From positions 203,458 through 214,508 of the forward strand of contig MU646378.1 in the NCBI GenBank assembly GCA_026770585.1: a stretch of 11,051 nt of DNA, in the 5' to 3' direction. Numbering within the stretch: the first letter of the stretch is position 1; every line of letters begins with the position of its first letter. The stretch is from Baffinella frigidus (taxonomy: Eukaryota; Cryptophyceae; Cryptomonadales; Baffinellaceae). Positions 6,132-11,008 of the stretch are shown piece after piece. The notes under the pieces were generated by a model. It saw nothing but the letters and a program-made list of their open reading frames with translations, had not been told where the DNA came from and ran no database searches. Made by a program: the position numbers and the translations under genes.

Positions 6132-6455
6132 TTCCGTGAAACAGACAACTTATCCTGTGAAGCAGACAAATTTGAATGGGGCTGGATCGGATTGCTGTTG
6201 GGACCGGACCGGACCAAGAGACGTGTTTTAGTGTTCCTATCAGAGAGATCCACATTTTAAGTCGCGCCTCTTGTTGGAGAACACGGCCTTCCAGTAGGCC
6301 AGCACCGTATGTTACCCTGAATTCGAGGAGGAATCTTCGAATGGGGAGCAGCCTTTGTGAAGTAACTTTCATTGCCGTTGGATCCATTCTATGCTTTTTC
6401 AGCACACACACGAGGTTGGAATACCTTATCCTGGTACAGTTGTCTGCATGTGCGG
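6132..6455. other. Spacer or intron, no clear exon
   Basis: No convincing coding segment. TTTTTCAG followed by CACACACACGAG at 6397-6414 is acceptor-like, and the frame after it reads TRLEYLILVQ. This recalls the R-x-Y-E-Y-L-L-P block expected just upstream of the SFHNFT motif in Pus1 enzymes, but the phase and missing donor make it weak. Confidence 0.4.
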
Positions 6456-6530
6456 GTCATCCACCAATAAACGCTCAACTTTAAACACACCCTTTGAGTT
6501 TATAAACTCTAAACTCTGAACCCTTCCGTC
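6456..6530 (+). repeat. Direct repeat copy 1 of the region before exon P1
   Basis: Matches 6746-6812 (GTCATCC, then AAACGCT, ACTTTAAAC-like, ACACCC, and ATAAACTCTAAA). Beyond it, the CACCGGTGGGCTA at about 6532 resembles TACCGGCGGGTCA inside exon P1, so this may be a decayed copy of intron end plus exon start. Confidence 0.6.
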
Positions 6531-6655
6531 TCACCGGTGGGCTACGTACCATTGAGTACCACGAAATGAAACGTTGCGTTGTGAAATTCCCAGTGATGAC
6601 CTGGCGTGGCGTTGGCGCGGAACGTGCGGCTGCATATCCCTTAAGTGGCCAGGCG

Positions 6656-6717
6656 GGCAAATTTGACCACCAAGAGGTCCTAGGCACGTCCTAGGGCCCT
6701 ACCGTAGGGCGTATGCG
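6656..6717. repeat. Hairpin-forming GCCCTA-CCG-TAGGGC motif
   Basis: GCCCTACCGTAGGGC around 6695-6709 folds perfectly with a 3-nt loop. Related CCTAGG and CCTACCGTAGG words recur at about 8234-8254 and 10487-10530, suggesting a small dispersed repeat family. Confidence 0.5.
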
Positions 6718-6745
6718 CCTAATGAGCACTTACGGGATATACAGG

Positions 6746-6812
6746 TCATCCCCCAACAAACGCTGAACCTTAAACGCACCCTCATAAACTCTAAAATCTG
6801 ATCTCTTCGGAT
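6746..6812 (+). repeat. Direct repeat copy 2, containing the polypyrimidine region of exon P1
   Basis: Second copy of 6456-6530. It leads directly into the acceptor GGATGTAG|GTTGCG of exon P1. Confidence 0.6.
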
Positions 6813-6816
6813 GTAG

Positions 6817-6889
6817 GTTGCGCTGTACCGGCGGGTCAAAAGCCTTCTTCGCAAGTTCGCCGGGCGCCAGAGCTTCCACAACTTCACAG
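6817..6889 (+). CDS. PUS1: Pus1-like tRNA pseudouridine synthase, exon P1 (SFHNFT motif)
   Basis: Starts after GATGTAG and ends ACA G|GTCTGT, 73 bp, in phase 0 in and phase 1 out. It reads VALYRRVKSLLRKFAGRQSF, then HNFT. The end is the hallmark of the eukaryotic Pus1 branch of the TruA family, where a helix is followed by G-(T/x)-(H/x)-(N/S)-F-H-N-F-T; the bacterial TruA and Pus3 forms differ at these positions. Pus1 isomerises uridines in tRNAs and some other RNAs, mainly in the nucleus or mitochondria. The motif lies in the C-terminal half of the fold. The catalytic Asp block that should precede it by about 150 residues is not visible upstream in the window. The match is from memory of the family, not a search. 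Confidence 0.75.
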
Positions 6890-7185
6890 GTCTGTTTGAA
6901 CCGGTTTGAATTTGAACTGGTTTGAATTTGAAATGGTTTGAATTTGAACTGGTTTGAGTTTGGTTTGCGTTGGTTTTCGTCCTAGATAGGTGCATGGCTG
7001 TGGGGTTGTGTGACGCATGCGTGTGGGGTATCAAGTGTTGGATCTCGTGTGGTAGCTAGTGGGGTTCCAGTGCTCTTGAGCCTAGGAAAGGGTCACCTAG
7101 GAGTCCGCATGTTTTCAATCAACTTTCCTCTGTCCTCTTGATCGCACCTTTTCAGTCCATTTATTCTTTCCGCTTTTGATCGCAG
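6890..7185 (+). other. Intron after P1, with a TTTGAATTTGAACTGG tandem repeat at 6894-6965
   Basis: Donor GTCTGT; acceptor candidate GATCGCAG at 7178-7185. Directly after the donor lie about four 19-bp units of the type GGTTTGAATTTGAACT. The remainder shows only duplicated pieces of the acceptor region: ATCAACTTTCC and TTGATCGCA occur at about 7117-7146 and again at 7403-7427. Confidence 0.65.
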
Positions 7186-7273
7186 AGGGCCTGGCGAGTT
7201 CCGAATCACGCGGGACCAAACGCCTGAGAAAGCTCACCGTCGGAGGCTCCGTGCGGATCGGGAAGGAGGAGCG
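7186..7273 (+). repeat. Exon P2 shadow copy A (acceptor plus 5' two thirds)
   Basis: Follows TTGATCGCAG. With the split Glu codon it reads EGLASSESRGTKRLRKLTVG, then GSVRIGKEE, almost identical to full exon P2 at 7428. It then jumps back into GCGGGACCAAGCGCCTCCGC, an extra partial repeat of its own interior (about 7271-7310). There is no EFVVLSF part and no donor, so this copy alone cannot serve as the exon unless a cryptic donor is used. Confidence 0.75.
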
Positions 7274-7427
7274 GGACCAAGCGCCTCCGCAAACTCACCG
7301 GCGGGGAGCCTCTCGCGCTCGAAAGTGGTCTAGTACTATCGAGCTCGAGAGTAGGAAAGAGCGATCCAAAAAAAAGTCCACACGCCGACGGGCGCGCCTT
7401 TTTAATCAACTTTCCGCTTGATCGCAG

Positions 7428-7558
7428 AGGGTCTGGCGAGTTCCGAATCACGCGGGACCAAACGACTGAGAAAGCTCACCGTTGGAGGATCCGTGCGGAT
7501 TGGGGAGGAGGAGTTTGTCGTCCTCTCGTTTTCGAGCCGCAATTTCCTCTACAATCAG
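7428..7558 (+). CDS. PUS1: Pus1-like tRNA pseudouridine synthase, exon P2 (full copy B)
   Basis: Acceptor GATCGCAG, donor AATCAG|GTTCTG, 131 bp. It enters in phase 1, so the G from P1 plus AG makes Glu, and leaves in phase 0. It reads EGLASSESRGTKRLRKLTVG, then GSVRIGEEEFVVLSFSSRNF, then LYNQ. In Pus1 proteins the SFHNFT motif is followed by a variable stretch, a strand of the type (D/E)GEEFVxLxF, and then a loop of the type SFMLHQ leading into IRKMVG. Here EEEFVVLSF...NFLYNQ joins VRLMVG in exon P3 in exactly that order. This is the only one of five related segments that has both splice sites, the full length and an unbroken frame. Confidence 0.8.
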
Positions 7559-7588
7559 GTTCTGAGCCGCACTTTCCTCTACAGCCAG
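7559..7588 (+). repeat. Tandem duplicate of the P2 donor end (optional 10-codon extension)
   Basis: This 30-bp segment reads on in frame from P2 as VLSRTFLYSQ and ends CAG|GTTGCG, a second donor that repeats the ...SRNFLYNQ|GT end. Using it would insert exactly 10 residues without a shift. A further relic, GCGAACCGCACTTTAG, follows at about 7591. Confidence 0.7.
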
Positions 7589-7630
7589 GTTGCGAACCGC
7601 ACTTTAGTCCCGCTACCTGATATATTTCAC

Positions 7631-7880
7631 CTCAGATTTTGGCGTGGCGTTGGAGCTATTTCGCACTTTTAGGGTTTAAAATACCGGGGTTTGTACCGGA
7701 AATCCTTTAGATGGACGCAAGATGACGGTCAGGGGGTCCGTGCGGATCGGGGAGGAGGAGTTTGTGGTCCTCTCGTTTTTGAGCCGCAATTTCCTCTACA
7801 ACCAGGTTCTGAGCCTCACTTTAGTCCTTGTTTTAACGCTCACCCCCGGAGATGAGTGATCGAAAATGCATTTTTAACCT
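7631..7880 (+). repeat. About 250-bp tandem unit 1 (contains P2 copy D)
   Basis: CCTCAGATTTTGGCGTGGCG at 7631 recurs at 7880, and the following 80 bp up to CCTTTAGATGGAC match closely. Each unit contains a run of intron, an acceptor-like CCTTTAG and a P2 copy. Confidence 0.8.
7711..7805 (+). CDS. PUS1: Pus1-like exon P2 copy D: phase-compatible alternative exon
   Basis: Follows CCTTTAG (7704-7710) and ends AACCAG|GTTCTG. Its 95 bp equals 2 modulo 3, the same as P2 copy B, so it can replace B between P1 and P3. The junction codon becomes Asp: D then GRKMTVRGSVRIGEEEFVVL, then SFLSRNFLYNQ. Compared with copy B it lacks the first dozen or so residues but keeps the whole conserved EEEFVVLSF...FLYNQ segment, with S-to-L and a few other changes. 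It could be a mutually exclusive exon or a duplicate that has not yet decayed. The short leader before the conserved strand is as plausible for the family as that of B. Confidence 0.5.
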
Positions 7881-8090
7881 CAGATTTTGGCGTGGCGTTG
7901 GAGTCATTTCGTACTTTTAGAGTTTACAATGCCGGGATTTGTACCGGAAATCCTTTAGATGGACACAAGCTCACCGTCGGGGGATCCGTTTTCGAGCCGG
8001 AATTTCCTCTACAACGAGGTTTTGAGCCGCACGTTCCGCCATGTTTTTTTAATTACTCGCAAGCCTGGAGATGCGTGATCGAAAAGTCTG
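7880..8090 (+). repeat. About 250-bp tandem unit 2 (contains P2 copy E)
   Basis: Second unit: CCTCAGATTTTGGCGTGGCG, then the CCTTTAGATGGAC acceptor context, then the decayed copy of P2. The end GGAGATG(A/C)GTGATCGAAAA also repeats (about 7848 and 8068). Confidence 0.75.
7959..8018 (+). pseudogene. Exon P2 shadow copy E, internally deleted and frame-broken
   Basis: Starts after CCTTTAG like copy D and reads DGHKLTVGGSV, but then the part encoding RIGEEEFVVLS is missing and the sequence resumes TTCGAGCCGGAATTTCCTCT and ends ACGAG|GT. The length (60 bp) is not compatible with the P1 and P3 phases, so it cannot replace P2. The donor context survives. Confidence 0.7.
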
Positions 8091-8099
8091 TGCGCCGTA

Positions 8100-8368
8100 A
8101 GACGGGCCCGCTTCGGAAGTGGCTGCTCTCCAAAGTGGAACTACATCTGGCACGTTCCTGAACAGCCTCGTTGGTGCGCGTGCCGGTATAGGGTTGAGGG
8201 GGTAGGGTCCAGCGATTTGCCTACAAGCGACGCGGCCCTAGGCATCCTAGGACCGACAGTGATACATTTCCGTACGCTATCAGCTCTAGATGTGCAACGC
8301 TACCCTACCAGATTGACGCAGGCTGAGCGAGGCTAGATGTTAACCAACACACATGCGACGCCGCGTAG
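8100..8368. other. Intron between P2 and P3, no exon seen
   Basis: Mostly unique sequence. A CCTAGGCATCCTAGG word near 8238 belongs to the small CCTAGG family. The region ends in CCGCGTAG|GTGCGG, a copy of the P3 acceptor. Confidence 0.4.
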
Positions 8369-8392
8369 GTGCGGTTAATGGTGGGTGCGATG
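8369..8392 (+). repeat. Exon P3 shadow copy (acceptor plus 5' end)
   Basis: GTGCGGTTAATGGTGGGTGCGATGA repeats the start of P3 (VRLMVGAM) after GTAG, 80 bp upstream of the true acceptor; it diverges after this point. Confidence 0.75.
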
Positions 8393-8448
8393 AAGTTGAC
8401 GATGCTGGCACTGAATCGTCGACGCTTGCCATTTCCAACAAACAACAG

Positions 8449-8595
8449 GTGCGGTTGATGGTGGGCGCGATGATCGCCGTCCTGCGCGGCGCGGTCCCGC
8501 TCTCCTACCTGGACGTGGCGCTGGACCCGGACGCGTTCTTGCCCGTCCCCGCCCCGCCCGCGTCCGCGTTCCTCCTCGCCGAGTGCTCATTCCAG
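8449..8595 (+). CDS. PUS1: Pus1-like tRNA pseudouridine synthase, exon P3 (VRLMVG core)
   Basis: Follows AAACAACAG and ends TTCCAG|GTCATC. It is 147 bp, 49 codons, phase 0 at both ends. It reads VRLMVGAMIAVLRGAVPLSY, then LDVALDPDAFLPVPAPPASA, then FLLAECSFQ. This fits the TruA/Pus1 core closely: a (I/V)RxMVGxxIAVxRG helix after the HQ-type residue pair (here NQ from P2), then a (V/L)PxAPxxxxxL strand containing the last conserved strand of the fold, ending in a (V/C)xF. The GC-rich codon use differs from the AT-richer introns around it. Directly downstream begins a long CTT tract. Confidence 0.85.
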
Positions 8596-8599
8596 GTCA

Positions 8600-8742
8600 T
8601 CATCATCATTATCTTCTTCTTCGTCTTCTTTTTCTTCTTCTTTTTTTCTTCTTCTTCCTCCGCCTCCTCCTCCTCTTCCTTCTTCCTCTTTTTCTTCTTC
8701 TTCTTCTTCTTCTTCTGCTTCTTCTTCTTCTTCTTCTTCTTT
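8600..8742 (+). repeat. CTT / CCT trinucleotide tract in the P3-P4 intron
   Basis: Starts a few bases after the P3 donor (GTCATCATC) and runs as TTC/TCT/CTT units with occasional CCT. It yields long poly-Leu, poly-Phe and poly-Ser frames that are not genes. Confidence 0.9.
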
Positions 8743-8873
8743 GTTACTCTCGAACCTTAATTAATTTGAGCCACCTTCAAACCCTAAACCCTGAACTCCA
8801 ACCCTAAACCCTGAAGGTGGCTCAAATTAATTAAGGTTCGAGAGTAACAAAGAAGAAGAAGAAGAAGAAGAAG
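8718..8873. repeat. Perfect 61-bp inverted repeat around a telomere-like loop
   Basis: Bases 8718-8778 and 8813-8873 are exact inverted copies, 61 bp each. Each arm contains a CTT (or AAG) run of eight units plus GTTACTCTCGAACCTTAATT and the flanking AATTTGAGCCACCTTC. The 34-nt loop (8779-8812) is AACCCTAAACCCT-type repeat. The CTT repeat count is identical in both arms, so it must be recent or artefactual. Confidence 0.9.
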
Positions 8874-8908
8874 TTCAGGGTTTAGGGTTCAAACCCTAAA
8901 CCCTGAAC
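8873..8908. repeat. 17-bp perfect hairpin in TTTAGGG-like sequence, abutting the 61-bp arm
   Basis: GTTCAGGGTTTAGGGTT and AACCCTAAACCCTGAAC pair around CA. The second half is also a direct copy of the loop of the larger palindrome (TTCAAACCCTAAACCCTGAA at 8777 and 8888). The whole series therefore reads arm, B, inverted arm, inverted B, B. Confidence 0.85.
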
Positions 8909-8923
8909 TCCGCACCCCAAACC

Positions 8924-8998
8924 CTCGACCCGGACGCGTTCCTGCCCGTCCCATCCCCGCCCGCCTCCGCGTTCCTCCTCGCCGAGTGCTCGTTCCAG
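8924..8998 (+). repeat. Exon P3 shadow copy (3' half plus donor), open 25 codons
   Basis: Repeats the LDPDAFLPVP(S for A)PPASAF part of P3, then LLAECSFQ, and ends TTCCAG|GTCTCC, matching the P3 donor. The frame is unbroken across 75 bp and nearly identical to P3. There is no acceptor directly before it; AACCCTCGACC precedes it. Confidence 0.8.
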
Positions 8999-8999
8999 G

Positions 9000-9080
9000 T
9001 CTCCTCCACATTTTTCACATTTCTTAGACCCTGCACCCTGAACCCCGAACCTTACATCCTGAACCCTGGAAACCCGGGCT
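9000..9080 (+). repeat. Degenerate CCTGAACCCT-type repeat
   Basis: A short run of CCCTGCACCCTGAACCC units after GTCTCCTCCACATTTTTCAC, of the same style as the other CCCTAA-like patches. Confidence 0.6.
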
Positions 9081-9097
9081 GCTCGACTGCAAGGTAG

Positions 9098-9140
9098 CCC
9101 GCATCGGCGTTCCTTCTCGCAGAGTGCTCTTTTCGGGTCT
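9098..9140 (+). repeat. Exon P3 shadow copy, decayed
   Basis: GCGTTCCTTCTCGCAGAGTG and neighbours repeat the end of P3 (SAFLLAECSF) with several changes and a lost CAG|GT. The CTTTTTCACC(TTCACC) sequence after it may be a repeat of the preceding copy's intron. Confidence 0.6.
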
Positions 9141-9213
9141 TCTTTTCGGGTCTTCTTCACCTTTTTCACCTTCACCCGTTTCATGTTCAACTTTTTCACC
9201 TTCACCTTTTTAA

Positions 9214-9316
9214 AAACCTGAACCCTGAATCCTAACCCCGAAACCCGTAACCCGAACCCCTATTACATGATCCCTAATTCCTAATCCCTAATCCCTGATC
9301 CCAGACCCCTAATCCT
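9214..9316 (+). repeat. Degenerate CCCTAATCCCTAA telomere-like patch
   Basis: Units of CCCTAAT, CCTGAT, and AACCCG, with no regular period. No open frame of note. Confidence 0.7.
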
Positions 9317-9356
9317 GATGCTGGTTGAGTGGATCAACTTTTGCTGAACCGTCAAC

Positions 9357-9381
9357 TTTGGTAGCTATACGAGAGGTGAAG
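9357..9381 (+). repeat. Exon P4 shadow copy (acceptor plus few bases)
   Basis: TTGGTAG|CTATACGAGAGGTGAAG repeats the start of P4 after the acceptor. It diverges within 20 bases. Confidence 0.55.
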
Positions 9382-9503
9382 GGACAAAGATGCGCGATGT
9401 AGACGTCAACGCCAAAAATCGACGATGCTGGTACTGAACCGGCGACTTAATGCATACGCCCTAAAACTGCCCTAAACATGACGCTGTCAACCGACGCTCG
9501 CAG

Positions 9504-9572
9504 TTGTACGAGGTGAAGCAATTGTACGGGACGCAAATCCGCCCGCGGCAGACCAACTTCACCAAGGGCTTC
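9504..9572 (+). repeat. Exon P4 shadow copy (acceptor plus most of the exon)
   Basis: After GCTCGCAG it reads LYEVKQLYGTQIRPRQTNFT, then KGF, in the P4 frame, with LYEVK partly duplicated as KQLYG at its start. Thereafter it diverges (LPLSQS) and there is no donor. Compared with P4 it is intact to TNFTKGF and then loses the last 8-9 residues. Confidence 0.8.
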
Positions 9573-9658
9573 CTACCTCTGTCCCAGTCTATTCGCGCTC
9601 ATCAAATTCGTGAGCCCGAGCTCTTTTCCACGCCAAAATTGACGCTTGACTTTGGCAG

Positions 9659-9670
9659 CTATACGAGGCT
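9659..9670 (+). repeat. Exon P4 shadow copy (short, acceptor only)
   Basis: TTTGGCAG|CTATACGAGG resembles the P4 start (TTGTACGAGG) after a CAG. It is only a dozen bases and would be dismissed without the other copies. Confidence 0.4.
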
Positions 9671-9727
9671 TGCAACTGATGTATACATCCACGACTAAAG
9701 TTGACGATGGTGTCAACTTTCGCGCAG

Positions 9728-9814
9728 TTGTACGAGGTGAAGAATGGCACGCAGATCCGCCCGCGGCATACCAACTTCACTAAGGGCTTCTGCACCCGCG
9801 AAGGCCTCCGGAAG
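9728..9814 (+). CDS. PUS1: Pus1-like tRNA pseudouridine synthase, exon P4
   Basis: Follows TCGCGCAG and ends CGGAAG|GTACGC, 87 bp, 29 codons, phase 0 at both ends, so P3-P4-P5 join in frame. It reads LYEVKNGTQIRPRHTNFTKG, then FCTREGLRK. The position between the AECSF strand of P3 and the VYAHIAEAE block of P5 corresponds to the poorly conserved loop and helix of Pus1 that follows the last core strand, where the family has a Tyr-Asn-rich segment. I infer the assignment from context more than from a motif. It is the only P4 copy with both splice sites. Confidence 0.6.
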
Positions 9815-9837
9815 GTACGCGTCCCTCCGAAGAAACT

Positions 9838-9890
9838 CGAAACCCAAAACCTCTGACCCCTGAACCCTGCACCCTGACCTCCCTACGCAT
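9838..9890 (+). repeat. CCCTGAACCCTG patch after exon P4
   Basis: Short run of CCTGACCCCTGAACCCTG-like units. Confidence 0.5.
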
Positions 9891-9900
9891 CTTCTTCCCT

Positions 9901-9946
9901 TCACCAGGGGCTTCTGCTCTCTCCCGCGAAGGCCTCCGCAGGGTAC
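9901..9946 (+). repeat. Exon P4 shadow copy (3' end plus donor)
   Basis: CCAGGGGCTTCTGC and CCGCGAAGGCCTCCG repeat the last third of P4 and its downstream bases: (G)GGTACATACCCCTCCAAAG here compares with GGTACGCGTCCCTCCGAAG at P4. A CTCTCT insertion breaks the frame relative to P4. Confidence 0.65.
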
Positions 9947-10133
9947 ATACCCCTCCAAAGCGTGTTGACATTCTGTTCGCAGAATGCGAGGATGTTGACT
10001 TTTGACAGAGAGGAGTAGAGTAAAGTATTACTCAACAGCCCGACTCCCCCTGTCCTTGTGAGGAGCACTTAGGCCTCGATCCTCCTCTGCAGAGTCCGTG
10101 AACACCAACCCCTGACCCCTTTGTTGGGAGCAG
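9947..10133. other. Intron P4-P5, remaining spacer
   Basis: Contains no exon. TTGACATTCTGTTCGCAGAATG at about 9964 has an acceptor-like CGCAG. The end CCTTTGTTGGGAGCAG is the acceptor of P5. Confidence 0.4.
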
Positions 10134-10212
10134 GTGCAGCGGTTCCAGCAGAGGGTGTACGCGCACATCGCGGAAGCCGAGCGCTGCTCCCTCCTCCTCT
10201 CGCGCTGGGCAG
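10134..10212 (+). CDS. PUS1: Pus1-like tRNA pseudouridine synthase, exon P5 (C-terminal helix)
   Basis: Follows GGGAGCAG and ends GGCAG|GTGTCT; 79 bp, phase 0 in and phase 1 out. It reads VQRFQQRVYAHIAEAERCSL, then LLSRWA plus a G. In Pus1 proteins the C-terminal region has a block of the form FKEExIYPxIxxxE...W(L)xxL; here F-Q-Q-R-V-Y-A-H-I-A-E-A-E...L-S-R-W matches it in order and spacing. This independently supports the assignment of P1 to P3. The frame is clean and the GC-rich codon use matches P3. Confidence 0.75.
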
Positions 10213-10213
10213 G

Positions 10214-10381
10214 TGTCTACACCCTACTCCTCAAACCCTCAACCCTCAACCCTCAACCCTCAACCCTACACCCTGTACCCTACACCCTGTACCCTACACC
10301 CTACACCCTACACCCTACACCCTACACCCTCAACCCTACACCCTACACCCTACACTCTACACCCTACACCCTGAACCCTAA
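10214..10381 (+). repeat. CCCTACA / CCCTCAA minisatellite
   Basis: About 160 bp of tandem 7-mers, mostly CCCTACA with CCCTCAA, CCCTGTA and others, directly after the P5 donor. Both long frames across it (Pro/Thr/Leu-rich) are artefacts. Confidence 0.9.
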
Positions 10382-10388
10382 CGCCGCT

Positions 10389-10414
10389 TCCGCCTCCTCT
10401 GGCGCTGGGCGGGT
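10389..10414 (+). repeat. Exon P5 shadow copy (3' end)
   Basis: TCCGCCTCCTCTGGCGCTGG and neighbours repeat the last 25 bases of P5 (TCCCTCCTCCTCTCGCGCTG...), with GGCGG|GT in place of GGCAG|GT, so the donor is damaged. Confidence 0.7.
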
Positions 10415-10589
10415 CTGGCCCACCTCCACTTCTCAGCTCTGCTCCAGTTAATCTGCATGTTAATAGGGTAACGGCCTGAAAATGGGGTAGTTAGGCCTAC
10501 GGCATTGCCTAGGACCTCCTACCGTAGGCCGAGACTTCACTTCCTAGCTCTGCCTCAGATATTGATCGCTGGGCGGGGGATTATGTACC

Positions 10590-10834
10590 TCCCGGGCAAG
10601 GGCTGTGCATGTCGCGATATAGTCTCTGCATGCAGTGTTGATTCCCAACCCATGCGCCGCCTCGCTCCCAGACCTCGGTCAATCTGCGTGTAGCGATATA
10701 GTATCTCCGTGCAGTGGTGATTCCCAACCCCCGTGATAGTGTTGATATCGTGGATGCCCAGCCCCCGTGATATTCTGGATTCCCATCCCCCGTGATATCG
10801 TTGCTTCTCAACCCATGCGCCCCCTCACTCCCAG
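10590..10834 (+). repeat. CCCCGTGATATC-GTTGATTCC minisatellite in the P5-P6 intron
   Basis: At least five imperfect units with words GTGATA(T), GT(T)GATTCC and AACCC(C), for example near 10613, 10691, 10731, 10765 and 10793. The CTCCCAGAC acceptor context appears once at about 10665 (followed by CTCGG, not exon-like) and again at 10828 and 11002. Confidence 0.75.
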
Positions 10835-10990
10835 ACATCCACCCCACGGAGGAAGGGGCGGCGCCGGAGGACGAGGAGGAGAAGGGCGTCAAAAAGTTGC
10901 CGAGATGCAGTCGGCGCTCGCGCTGCGATCAGCGCTCGCCCTTCACCATATTGTCGATTCCTAATCCCCGTGATATCGTTGATTCCTAAC
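10835..10990 (+). CDS. PUS1: Pus1-like tRNA pseudouridine synthase, candidate terminal exon P6 (acidic tail)
   Basis: Follows CACTCCCAG. The G from P5 joins AC to make Asp, giving DIHPTEEGAAPEDEEEKGVK, then K. The phase matches P5 exactly. Acidic, Glu-rich C-terminal tails are common in eukaryotic Pus1. After the GVKK the frame runs on through LPRCSRRSRCDQRSPFTILS, then IPNPRDIVDS and TAA; that last part overlaps the minisatellite, so the true end is uncertain, and no good donor after GVKK was found. A second copy starts at 11009. Confidence 0.5.
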
Positions 10991-11008
10991 CCCCTCCCTC
11001 ACTCCCAG
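10963..11008 (+). repeat. Copy of the P6 upstream region (minisatellite plus acceptor)
   Basis: CCCCGTGATATCGTTGATTC and then CTCACTCCCAG repeat the material just before P6. Confidence 0.7.

Noticed and set aside
6397-6440. An exon with TRLEYLILVQ as the Pus1 R-x-Y-E-Y-L-L-P block
   Set aside because: The acceptor (TTTTTCAG) is good, but the phase does not fit the flanking exons and no donor follows. It is mentioned as a weak possibility only.
8353-8807. Plus-strand frames with poly-Phe or poly-Leu tails
   Set aside because: The tails are the CTT tract in an intron. Only the part inside 8449-8595 is coding, ending at the donor.
10121-10451. Pro/Thr/His-rich plus-strand frames
   Set aside because: They are read-through of the CCCTACA minisatellite. 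The coding part is exon P5 only.
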